From contig JAPLMH010000163.1 in assembly GCA_026387135.1 (NCBI GenBank), positions 1-7,264 on the forward strand: a stretch of DNA of 7,264 nt, written 5' to 3'. The position numbers and the translations under genes are program-made. The DNA is from Candidatus Omnitrophota bacterium. GTDB lineage: Bacteria > Omnitrophota > Gorgyraeia > 2-01-FULL-45-10. The notes beneath the pieces are model-generated. The model was not told where the DNA came from. It worked only from the letters and a program-made list of their open reading frames with translations, and searched no databases. Shown here in pieces: positions 1 to 6,548 of the stretch (its first letter is position 1; every line of letters starts with the position of its first letter).

Positions 1-6
1 GTACAC

Positions 7-52
7 AAAAAAAACCTATTTACCATCTGAAGATACTGCTAGGTAAATAGGT
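7..52 (-). terminator. Intrinsic terminator, expression platform of the c-di-GMP riboswitch
   Basis: On the minus strand ACCTATTTACC (52-42) and GGTAAATAGGT (24-14) form a perfect 11-bp stem around a 17-nt loop, followed at once by a run of eight T (14-7, the first of them also closing the stem). This is a textbook Rho-independent terminator. It lies about 10 nt after the 3' strand of the riboswitch P1 helix, and no gene separates the two, so it is the expression platform rather than the end of a gene. The loop and first three bases of the 3' arm (31-22, TTCAGATGGT) are exactly complementary to aptamer bases 148-139. That pairing would cross the terminator stem and so exclude it. Confidence 0.93.
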
Positions 53-60
53 ACGCTTAA

Positions 61-158
61 GCTTCGGCAACTGACTACCATGCCCGGACATAAAACAACG
101 TCGCGGGTTTAGGCTCTCTGAGCTTTGCGACCCACCCTTTCAGATGGTGTGCCATTAT
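61..158 (-). promoter_or_regulatory. Cyclic di-GMP-I (GEMM-I) riboswitch aptamer
   Basis: Read on the minus strand, the segment shows the GEMM-I consensus in order. A short P1 pairs TGGCA (154-150) with TGCCG (69-65). P2 is CCATCT/GGGTGG capped by a GAAA tetraloop. The conserved GCAAAGC follows, with a small GCT/AGC stem and then CTAA. P3 is a CCCG/CGGG stem with a distal hairpin. The 3' conserved stretch ATGGTAGTCAGTTGCC closes the aptamer. The GAAA loop is the one known to dock into the P3 receptor in this family. The base before CACACC, which I align with G20 of the Vibrio Vc2 aptamer from memory, is G (position 152). This fits c-di-GMP rather than the A20 variants linked to cGAMP. The aptamer lies between its own promoter and a terminator, and the controlled gene is beyond position 1. 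Confidence 0.95.
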
Positions 159-200
159 CGGCTATTTCAATAATCTAACTTTTCCTTATCCTCACTATAT

Positions 201-229
201 ACTATACCATATTAATATTAATGATACAA
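201..229 (-). promoter_or_regulatory. Sigma-70-type promoter for the riboswitch transcript
   Basis: The minus strand reads TTGTAT (229-224, -35), a 17-nt spacer, then TATAGT (206-201, -10). A TG one base upstream of the -10 makes it an extended -10. Predicted initiation near 194-195 leaves a leader of about 40 nt before the aptamer. The promoter sits 32 bp after the stop codon of the diguanylate cyclase gene, and no terminator is seen between them, so upstream read-through could also feed the riboswitch. The spacer contains a perfect 12-bp palindrome, ATTAATATTAAT (211-222). This could be an operator or simply AT-rich spacer. The call rests on sequence only. Confidence 0.7.
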
Positions 230-260
230 TAGCATTTTGTCTAACTTTTTTCTATTTAAC

Positions 261-1571
261 TTAAGCGCTCCTCCTGTCCATCATAAAATTACTCTTCTTC
301 TCCTGTTTAGCCCTGACCTTTATGCTTACAGCTATATTTGTAAGCTCCGCATAACTCGATATAGGCCTCAATTGGTTGGTAACGCCGGCCATAGATATGG
401 TCATCAACGGGAACTTCACCGTCTCCCCTCTTCTGTCTTTTTCGATTATGTAACCGGTATCCAGATCCTCCCGGGAATAGAAGCCCCTTATTTCAGAGTC
501 AAAATCATGGATTACCTTTTTCGTAACGGCGTCCGCTTTATCCGGTGTCGTTATTATAAAGAAATCGTCGCCTCCTTCATGCCCTAGAAAATCGCCTGCG
601 TTGCCGCATGATTTTATCGCCCCATCCAGCATCCTGCTGGTGAATTTTATAACTTCATCGCCTTTTGAAATACCATACCTATCGTTGTAGGCCTTAAAAT
701 TATCGAGATCCAAATGTACGGCAACGAATTTATTTCCGCGCTTGAGGCGATTCTCCACCTCTTCCCGGATGATATTATTGCCGGGCAGTTTCGTCAGCGG
801 ATTGGCGTTCTCTGCCCGCTCCTTCATCCTCTTTAAAGCGATCGTCATCTCATTGAAAGTCTCGCCGAGCTCCTGTATCTCATCGTTGGTCTTTATGGCT
901 ACTTTTAGGTCAAGGTTTCCTGAAGCTATCTCTTTAGTGGCGGCGTTCAGCACCTCAATGGGCCATACTACCGTCTTTAACAATACGAAACCTAAAAACA
1001 GATTACCCATGACGACGGCTATCACGGTCAATAATATAGGTATCAACGTATCAACTATCGCCTGGCTCATATTGACTATCGAGAACGAGAGCTTTACGAT
1101 ATACTTAGTCGCCAAACCGGCCGACAGCGGTATGAAGATGTCTATAACCTTGGTCCTTTCGTTTACAGCCGAATAGAACCAGGAGCTCTGACCGGATTCC
1201 TGCGATAGGTTTTGATATGTATCTATATCCCGCTTCGACTCCCCGAACTCTTTGACTATAGGATCGTTCGTGGCGAGCACAACACCGTTCATGGAGATCA
1301 CGGATATCTTCTCAACGACACCCTCTCTTGAAAATGACTCTATGGCCGCTTCGAATATTCCGGACAGGACTTCCTCTGTCTGCATATCCTTGAGGAGCAT
1401 CTCGAGCGTGGTCTTCACTATTATGGTTCCGACGCGAGCGCGGTACTTATTGTATGCGCTTAGCCTATCCAGGTGGTTCCTGAGCTGAATGGATGTAAAG
1501 ATGAATATGAAGAGCAACGACAGCCCCGTTATGAGGAGAGCTACTCTTACGTGAAGTTTAAATCTTGGCAT
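261..1571 (-). CDS. Membrane-bound diguanylate cyclase-like protein (sensor-HAMP-GGDEF)
   Basis: This is a probable inner-membrane enzyme that makes c-di-GMP from two GTP in response to an outside signal. The 436 residues show TM1 (about 9-29), an extracytoplasmic sensor (about 30-170, Cache-like around 88-103 and 141-165) and TM2 (about 173-203). A HAMP linker follows (about 199-254, with P204 and DEIQELGETFNEM at 230-242), then a GGDEF domain from NPLTKLPGN (257-265) to the C-terminal DRR. Metal and guanine ligands look present: D288 in DLDNFK, N296 and D305. The signature is GGDDF (333-337), with Asp where Glu is usual. The inhibitory RxxD site reads NAGD, so product inhibition there is probably lost. 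The ATG overlaps the recJ TAA (TAATG) and has AAGGA 9 nt upstream (1585-1581). Enzyme activity is inferred. A degenerate GTP- or c-di-GMP-binding sensor is the alternative. Confidence 0.88.
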   Translation of the reverse strand: MPRFKLHVRVALLITGLSLLFIFIFTSIQLRNHLDRLSAYNKYRARVGTIIVKTTLEMLLKDMQTEEVLSGIFEAAIESFSREGVVEKISVISMNGVVLATNDPIVKEFGESKRDIDTYQNLSQESGQSSWFYSAVNERTKVIDIFIPLSAGLATKYIVKLSFSIVNMSQAIVDTLIPILLTVIAVVMGNLFLGFVLLKTVVWPIEVLNAATKEIASGNLDLKVAIKTNDEIQELGETFNEMTIALKRMKERAENANPLTKLPGNNIIREEVENRLKRGNKFVAVHLDLDNFKAYNDRYGISKGDEVIKFTSRMLDGAIKSCGNAGDFLGHEGGDDFFIITTPDKADAVTKKVIHDFDSEIRGFYSREDLDTGYIIEKDRRGETVKFPLMTISMAGVTNQLRPISSYAELTNIAVSIKVRAKQEKKSNFMMDRRSA

Positions 1572-2233
1572 TATTGTATATCCTTAAGTTCGAGCTGTAT
1601 AGACTGCAATCCCTGCCAATCGTTTATGGACGGTATATAAGCCAAGTTCACCCCTGATCCCGGCCTGGGCACGTCGAGCTGTATCCTGCCGAAACTCACG
1701 GCTTCGCATGTAGTGGAATTATCGGTCACCCACATCTTGAACCCGTTTTTACCTATCTGTCTCGTACCTTCCTTGACAAGAAGGTTGCGCGAGGAGAATA
1801 CGGGCCTCGGATTCTCCTCCCCGAACGGCGCCAGGGCCTCTATCTCACCTATGATGCTCTCAGTCAGATCGTTCAGGGGTATATCCATCTCTATATTGAT
1901 CTGGGGTGAGAAGATCTCTTCGACGGCGTCTTCGTATGTCTGTGAGTTTATCATCTCCCTGAAATCATCAAGCTTATCCTTTTCTATAGTTATGCCGCAA
2001 GCTCCCTCGTGGCCGCCGAACCCTACCAGCAGGTCTTTACACTTCAGGATAGCGTCGAACAGGTTGAACTTATCTATGGACCTGCCGGAGCCCTTGCCAT
2101 GCTTTCCGCCTAGAGATACAAGTATGGTCGGGCGATAGAATCTGTCGGCTATCCTGGACGCTACGATACCGATAACTCCGGGATGTCAATTTTCACTTCC
2201 TAAGACTATAACCTTATGATGTTTGAAATTCGC
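1571..2233 (-). pseudogene. recJ: RecJ C-terminal fragment (DHHA1 and OB-like part)
   Basis: This is the 3' part of recJ in a different frame from the N-terminal piece. It reads ANFKHHKVIVLGSEN, then TGA (2188-2186), then 204 open codons. These hold HPGVIGIVASR (2185-2153), KGSGRS (2095-2078) and FGGHEGACG (around 2020), the hallmarks of the RecJ DHHA1 region, followed by the OB-like terminal domain with LAPFGEENPRPVF. The TGA replaces the family's conserved Trp before HPG. The first ATG after it (1954, MINSQT) has an AGGGAG directly abutting it and begins inside the domain, so independent translation is unlikely. TAA 1573-1571 overlaps the ATG of the diguanylate cyclase by one base. I see no further frameshift or stop in the fragment. 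Confidence 0.85.
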
Positions 2234-3104
2234 CTGTGCGTCCCATCGCATTTATCCTGGGACCCAGTATAAAGCCAATGTGGCCGCTAGATATCTCTTT
2301 TCCGTTCAGGCCCGAGGCCTCCGCAAGCGCCTCCAGCCCTATCCTGTTCCTTCTATTCAATTCATCAAGTCCATGTTTTGCAAGGACCCTATTCTCGCCC
2401 TTAAGCGGCACTATATCCGCTATCGTTCCGAGCGATACCAGGTCTAAAAAATCCTCCGCTAAAAATGAAGTTCCGTCATACAGCGCCTTGGCCAACTTAT
2501 ACGCGATCCCGACGCCCGCCAGATGCTTAAAAGGATATCCGCAGCCTTCCTGAAGCGGGTTTATTATCGCATAGGCCGCGGGAAGTCTGGAACCGACTAT
2601 CTCATGATGGTCGGTGACAATAACATCTATCTTGTATGCCCGGGCATGATCTATCTCGATAAAAGAACCGATACCGCAGTCGACCGTAACTATAAGAGAG
2701 ACGCCGTCCCTTTCGGCCTTCTTTATAGCTCCAACATTAAGGCCATAGCCCTCTTCCACCCTGTTGGGTATATAGGTTTCTACTATGGCCCCCAAATTTT
2801 TCAAAGCTGTATACAGCACGGTCACAGCCGTCATGCCGTCCACGTCGTAGTCACCGTAAACCAGGATCCTCTCTTTGCTCAGTATGGCGCTCTTTATGCG
2901 CTCTACCGCCAGATCCATACCCTTCATAAGGAATGGGTCGTGACAGGATGACAATGAACAGGTAATAAATTCGCTCGCCTCCTTTAGGCTATCGATGCCT
3001 CTGTTGGATAGGAGCTGTGCCGTTATCTTCGATATGTTAAGTTCTTGAGAAAAGGCGCTTTGAACGGCGAGATTTACGGGCTTTATATTCCAGGTCTTCT
3101 TCAT
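2214..3104 (-). CDS. recJ: RecJ N-terminal fragment (DHH phosphoesterase core)
   Basis: This is the 5' part of the broken recJ and encodes 296 residues, the last few out of frame. All the metal-binding motifs of the DHH core are intact: YGDYDVDG (83-90), VDCG (141-144), TDHHE (164-168) and LGTIADIVPL (225-234). The conserved LGPRINAMGR (280-289) follows. After GRTG the protein ends with an out-of-frame tail, EFQTS. It lacks the connecting helix and the C-terminal domain with the KGSGRS and GGH motifs, which RecJ family members use to bind DNA. If made, it would therefore probably be inactive as a processive nuclease. ATG 3104 lies 1 nt after the TAG of the CDF gene with no good Shine-Dalgarno, which suggests translational coupling. 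The product MKKTWNIKP resembles usual RecJ starts. Confidence 0.85.
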   Translation of the reverse strand: MKKTWNIKPVNLAVQSAFSQELNISKITAQLLSNRGIDSLKEASEFITCSLSSCHDPFLMKGMDLAVERIKSAILSKERILVYGDYDVDGMTAVTVLYTALKNLGAIVETYIPNRVEEGYGLNVGAIKKAERDGVSLIVTVDCGIGSFIEIDHARAYKIDVIVTDHHEIVGSRLPAAYAIINPLQEGCGYPFKHLAGVGIAYKLAKALYDGTSFLAEDFLDLVSLGTIADIVPLKGENRVLAKHGLDELNRRNRIGLEALAEASGLNGKEISSGHIGFILGPRINAMGRTGEFQTS

Positions 3105-3105
3105 A

Positions 3106-3981
3106 CTATTTTTTCGGCTCTATATGCACCACTACATCGGTAACTCCGGATATGTAGCTCTTTATAGCGCCTTCTATCCGGTAACTTATGTCATGGGCTT
3201 TATCGACATGCATATCGGGGTTAACCTGAACGTGAAGGTCTACATGTATGTCATCGGCTCTGCCGCGCGTCCTTATCTTATGACAGGCCTTTACACCATT
3301 GACAGTCATTACAACATCCTTGATCTTATTATCGTCCGATATAACTATCTCATCGCATAGTACCTTGGAGCTGTCTCTCGCGATAGAGTAACCCGCATAC
3401 GCTATGAAGAAAGCTATCATGATGGTCACTATCGGATCCAGGATGGGATAGCCTAATTTTATCACTATCATCGCTATTATTACAGAGGCGGATGTGAATA
3501 TATCGGCTTTCGTATGTAAGGAATCGGATACAAGGATATCGCTATTGAGGCGCTTGCCGGCTCTATATTCGTATGTCATGACTAAGATATTGACGGACAT
3601 CGTTATCAGCATCACTATCATGCTTATGGCGTCTATCTGAGGTACCGAGTGGCTGTGCAGGCGTTTTATGCCCTCGGTGAAAAGATTGAAGCACACAAAG
3701 AAGAGCATCCCGGCTATCGCCAGGGCGAAGAGCGTCTCGTATTTTTTGTGGCCGTAAGGATGGTCCTTGTCCGGAGGGCGGCGAGCGAGCGTTATGCCGA
3801 TAAGGCCTATTATATTGGAAGCCCCGTCGGCAAGGGAGTGGAATCCGTCGGCCTTCATACTTGTGAAGTTCGTGACGTAGCCGTAAAATATCTTGGCCAG
3901 GGCCACGCCCCAGTTCAATACCAGTATGATCAACAGGATGCGTTTGATGTCTCTAAAGCGCTTCTCTTGATCCATGGTCAT
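3106..3981 (-). CDS. Cation diffusion facilitator (CDF) family metal exporter, zinc-type site
   Basis: The 291-residue membrane antiporter is expected to export divalent metal (most likely Zn2+) from the cytoplasm using the proton gradient. Six TM segments are visible at about 14-33, 43-66, 84-102, 118-137, 153-174 and 178-198. A cytoplasmic ferredoxin-like domain follows (about 205-290), with the His-rich stretch HVDLHVQVNPDMHVDKAH. The transport site reads H48xxxD52 in TM2 (ADGFHSLAD) and H156xxxD160 in TM5 (DSLHTKAD). This HD/HD arrangement differs from the DD/HD of E. coli FieF and in the family favours zinc. The TM2-TM3 loop carries the conserved DHPYGHKKYE (73-82). The gene starts 7 nt after the secDF stop and ends 1 nt before recJ. 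Its Shine-Dalgarno is weak, and Met3 is an alternative start. Metal specificity is inferred. Confidence 0.92.
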   Translation of the reverse strand: MTMDQEKRFRDIKRILLIILVLNWGVALAKIFYGYVTNFTSMKADGFHSLADGASNIIGLIGITLARRPPDKDHPYGHKKYETLFALAIAGMLFFVCFNLFTEGIKRLHSHSVPQIDAISMIVMLITMSVNILVMTYEYRAGKRLNSDILVSDSLHTKADIFTSASVIIAMIVIKLGYPILDPIVTIMIAFFIAYAGYSIARDSSKVLCDEIVISDDNKIKDVVMTVNGVKACHKIRTRGRADDIHVDLHVQVNPDMHVDKAHDISYRIEGAIKSYISGVTDVVVHIEPKK

Positions 3982-3988
3982 ATTTCGT

Positions 3989-6214
3989 TTATCTTTTAGC
4001 GACGTACTTCTTCTGCCACGATATTATCAACGGGCTCGATATGTAGACTGTAGAATAAACTCCTGATATGAATCCTACAAATAGACAGAACGCGAAGTTG
4101 TTAAGGACCTCGCCCCCGAAGAATAGGAGCGCCACTACGACGAGCATCGTCACACCCGTAGTGAGAATAGTCCTGCCAAGCGTCTGGTTCACGCTTAAGT
4201 TGACTACATCTATAAAACTGCCCTTCTTAACGAGCCTTAGATTTTCGCGTATCCTATCATAAATAACGATGGTGTCGTTGATAGAATAACCCGCTATGGT
4301 AAGTAAGGCCGCCACTATCGTAAGGTCAAACTGCCTGTGCGTGAGCGCCAGGGCGCCTACAGCTATCAGAACGTCATGCAGCAGTCCGATGACGCCGGCC
4401 AGCGCGTACTTTATATTGAACCGTATCATCACATAGACCAATATGCCCGCCAGACCCAGCATTAAACTCACGGCGGCGTTCTGTTTCAGGTTCTTCCCTA
4501 CGGCGGGACCCACCGTTTCAACCTTGAGCAGATTGAAAGGGTTATCTTTGAATTTAGTTGTGAAAAGAGTGTTTAGCTCTTTGGTGGTGTCAGCCTGAGT
4601 TCTTATTATGAGCTCCTTCGGATTTCCATACTGTTGTATAGATGCTTCGCCCAGGCCTATCTCCTTCAAGCCATTCCTCACAGAATCTATCTGTATCGGT
4701 TTGTCGAACATGAACTGCTGTAAAGTGCCTCCGGAGAAGTCTACGCCGTAGTTCTTTTCTCCGCGCATAACAAATATCGAAATGCCTACTAGTATGATGA
4801 TCGCGGAGATGGCGTAGCATATTCTTCTCTTGGAGATAAAGTCTATCTTCGTCTCGGGTATTATCGACATGAATTTAAGCTTTGCGAGATCGAACTGATC
4901 GCACATAAGCTCAAATATGGCACGCGTACATGTTACCGCCGTAAAAAGGTTGGCCAATAGACCTATCGTCAGTGTTACCGCGAATCCTCTTATGGGACCG
5001 GTGCCGAACTTGAATATGAGCGCTGCGGCTATTATAGTTGTGAGGTTGGAATCGAATATCGCGGAGAACGCCCTATGGTATCCGCTCGCTATGGCCGCCC
5101 TCAAGGTCTTTCCGAGCCTAAGCTCTTCGCGTATCCTTTCGTATATAAGGACGTTCGCATCGACCGACATACCGATAGTTAGTATCAAACCCGCTATGCC
5201 GGGCAAAGTTAAAGTGCCCTTGAACATCGCAAGACATGCCAGTATTATAAGTAGGTTTAGCGCCAGCGCGAAGTTGGCTACGATGCCCGCCAGGCGATAG
5301 AAAACTGCCATGAAGACGAATACGAGGAGGCCGCCTATTATGGTGGCTCTCAATCCGGCCTTTATAGAATCAGCCCCGAGAAGCGGGCCTACGGTCCTCT
5401 CTTCCTCGACTATTACAGGTGCCGGCAGAGCGCCCGCTCTTAAAACTATAGAAAGGTCGTTCGCCTCCTCAACCGTAAAGCTTCCGCTGATCTGGGCCTG
5501 ACCGGATGGTATAGGTTCGCGTATTACCGGCGCTGACTGAACTTTTCCGTCCAGAACTATCGCCAGCCGCTTACCCACGTTAGCCTGGGTTATCGCATAA
5601 AAAACTTCCGCGCCCTTGGTATTGAGCGCCAGCGAAACGTACGGCTCTCCAAACCCCCGGGAGCTAAAGTCCGTCTTGGCATTGACTATCACATCGCCCG
5701 TCAAGGAAGCGTCTTTTGATATGAGCACCGGCTCACGGCCGCCTCTTTCCCTTTCAAGGTACTTCAATTCATACCCCTCGACAGGCTCGTTATTGAGCGC
5801 CTTCTTTATATCTTCTGCATTATCCGAAACTATCTTGAACTCGAGATGCGCGGTCTTACCTATGATCTCAAGGGCCCTCTCCCTGTCACTGATGCCCGGA
5901 AGCTGGACTATGATATTCTCCCTGCCCTGCCTCTGGATAGCCATTTCACCTACGCCAAACTGGTCGACCCTGTTCCTGACTATCTCCATTACCCTTTCGA
6001 CGGCATCTTTTCTGGCTTCAAGAGGGACCTTGGACATATCAACTCTCAGGACGACGTGCATGCCGCCCTGCAAGTCCAGACCAAGATTTATCTTTCCTTT
6101 TTGAAGCACCTTGCCGTCTTTGTCTTTCACGGTGAAAGGCGGTAATATCATCAACACGCAAACTATCGTCAGCGCTATAATACCAAGCAGCTTCCATTGC
6201 AATCCCTTGTTCAT
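3989..6214 (-). CDS. secDF: Protein translocase subunit SecDF (SecD-SecF fusion)
   Basis: SecDF uses proton flow to pull preproteins out of the SecYEG channel on the outer side of the membrane. The 741 residues contain both halves. SecD has TM1 (8-26), a large periplasmic P1 region with GLDLQGG (45-51) and five further TMs (about 287-430), including TM4 with SVDANVLIYERIREEL (350-365). A short linker follows (about 435-462). SecF has TM7 (464-483), GVDFSGGT (490-497), a small P4 domain and five TMs with YSINDTIVIYDRIREN (643-658). D352, D647 and R681 look like the proton-relay residues D340, D637 and R671 of Thermus SecDF, an equivalence I infer from motif position. Length matches fused SecDF proteins. 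The start is set by AAGGGGAG (6228-6221), 6 nt before ATG. The gene follows yajC, as is common. Confidence 0.97.
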   Translation of the reverse strand: MNKGLQWKLLGIIALTIVCVLMILPPFTVKDKDGKVLQKGKINLGLDLQGGMHVVLRVDMSKVPLEARKDAVERVMEIVRNRVDQFGVGEMAIQRQGRENIIVQLPGISDRERALEIIGKTAHLEFKIVSDNAEDIKKALNNEPVEGYELKYLERERGGREPVLISKDASLTGDVIVNAKTDFSSRGFGEPYVSLALNTKGAEVFYAITQANVGKRLAIVLDGKVQSAPVIREPIPSGQAQISGSFTVEEANDLSIVLRAGALPAPVIVEEERTVGPLLGADSIKAGLRATIIGGLLVFVFMAVFYRLAGIVANFALALNLLIILACLAMFKGTLTLPGIAGLILTIGMSVDANVLIYERIREELRLGKTLRAAIASGYHRAFSAIFDSNLTTIIAAALIFKFGTGPIRGFAVTLTIGLLANLFTAVTCTRAIFELMCDQFDLAKLKFMSIIPETKIDFISKRRICYAISAIIILVGISIFVMRGEKNYGVDFSGGTLQQFMFDKPIQIDSVRNGLKEIGLGEASIQQYGNPKELIIRTQADTTKELNTLFTTKFKDNPFNLLKVETVGPAVGKNLKQNAAVSLMLGLAGILVYVMIRFNIKYALAGVIGLLHDVLIAVGALALTHRQFDLTIVAALLTIAGYSINDTIVIYDRIRENLRLVKKGSFIDVVNLSVNQTLGRTILTTGVTMLVVVALLFFGGEVLNNFAFCLFVGFISGVYSTVYISSPLIISWQKKYVAKR

Positions 6215-6235
6215 CCCAGTCTCCCCTTATTTTTT

Positions 6236-6263
6236 AACTTATAACTTAAAGCTTACAGCTTAA
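6236..6263 (-). repeat. Four tandem degenerate heptamers between yajC and secDF
   Basis: On the minus strand the bases just after the yajC stop read TTAAGCT, GTAAGCT, TTAAGTT, ATAAGTT in direct succession. The consensus is NTAAGYT, followed by an A tract and the secDF Shine-Dalgarno. The repeat fills more than half of the 50-nt gap. It could arise from slippage and might hold the leader unstructured to favour secDF initiation, or it could be a neutral relic. It is not a convincing terminator, because the inverted matches are short and no U tract follows. Confidence 0.6.
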
Positions 6264-6264
6264 T

Positions 6265-6546
6265 TTATACCGAAGCTATACGCTTCATCCTTGCGATGCA
6301 GCTCTTCTCCACATCTATCTTAACGTCATCATCTACTTTTAAAGTGACCGCGGTCTCTTTTATATTTACAACTGTGCCGTGTATGCCGCCGGTCGTTATG
6401 ACCTCGTCGTTCTTCTTAAGAGCCGCTATCATCTTCTTAAGCTCATCCTGCGCCTTTTTTTGAGGCCTTATCAGCAAAAAGTAAAATATTATGAAGATAA
6501 ATATGACCGGCATCAAACTCACTATCGGATTCTGCGCTCCACCCAT
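6265..6546 (-). CDS. yajC: Sec translocon accessory protein YajC
   Basis: YajC is a small inner-membrane partner of SecD and SecF in the holo-translocon. The 93 residues match the usual size. A short N-terminal stretch precedes one TM helix (about 9-26, very rich in Ile and Phe). Next come the family signature LLIRPQKKAQ (24-33), a basic helix, and the soluble beta domain with NDEVITTGGIHGTV (46-59). The ATG lies 2 nt after the tgt stop, with AAGGTG ending 5 nt before it, overlapping the end of tgt and suggesting coupled translation. Its position between tgt and secDF is the widely conserved arrangement. The function is inferred from the family. Confidence 0.96.
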   Translation of the reverse strand: MGGAQNPIVSLMPVIFIFIIFYFLLIRPQKKAQDELKKMIAALKKNDEVITTGGIHGTVVNIKETAVTLKVDDDVKIDVEKSCIARMKRIASV

Positions 6547-6548
6547 CT

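Larger units (their letters stand above)
1571..3104 (-). pseudogene. recJ: recJ, single-strand-specific 5'-3' exonuclease, disrupted
   Basis: RecJ degrades single-stranded DNA 5'-3' in recombination, mismatch and base-excision repair. Read across two frames, the locus gives about 510 codons against roughly 560-580 in the family. The N-terminal frame is colinear with RecJ up to GPRINAMGR, then leaves frame after GRTG and stops at TAA 2216-2214. The C-terminal frame resumes at once (ANFKHHKVIVLGSEN, from 2233), meets TGA at 2188-2186 where RecJ has the Trp of WHPGVIGIVASR, and is then open to TAA 1573-1571. About 45 residues, the connecting helix between the two parts of the enzyme, are absent at the junction. 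The gene starts 1 nt after the CDF stop, and its end overlaps the diguanylate cyclase start. Two lesions argue for real decay. The excellent conservation elsewhere argues for very recent decay or for a sequence error. Confidence 0.87.

Noticed and set aside
237..587. Plus-strand open frame of 116 codons over the cyclase 3' end
   Set aside because: It is antisense to the clear GGDEF coding frame and crosses the riboswitch promoter. It shows no recognisable domain and looks like a chance shadow frame.
2186..2188. UGA read as tryptophan, making RecJ whole
   Set aside because: Reading TGA as Trp would still leave the frameshift and the missing helix. All other Trp codons in the window are TGG.
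2523..2951. Plus-strand open frame of 142 codons opposite recJ
   Set aside because: It lies wholly antisense to the conserved DHH core motifs. Its length is explained by codon bias on the real strand.
5616..6104. Plus-strand open frame of 162 codons opposite secDF
   Set aside because: It is fully antisense to well-conserved SecD motifs, has a Ser- and Leu-rich composition typical of a complement of coding sequence, and has no ribosome site or family resemblance.
6215..6264. Terminator or riboswitch in the yajC-secDF gap
   Set aside because: Only short AT-rich inverted matches are present, with no stable stem followed by a U tract. The gap is too short for a known aptamer, and the two genes belong to the same complex.
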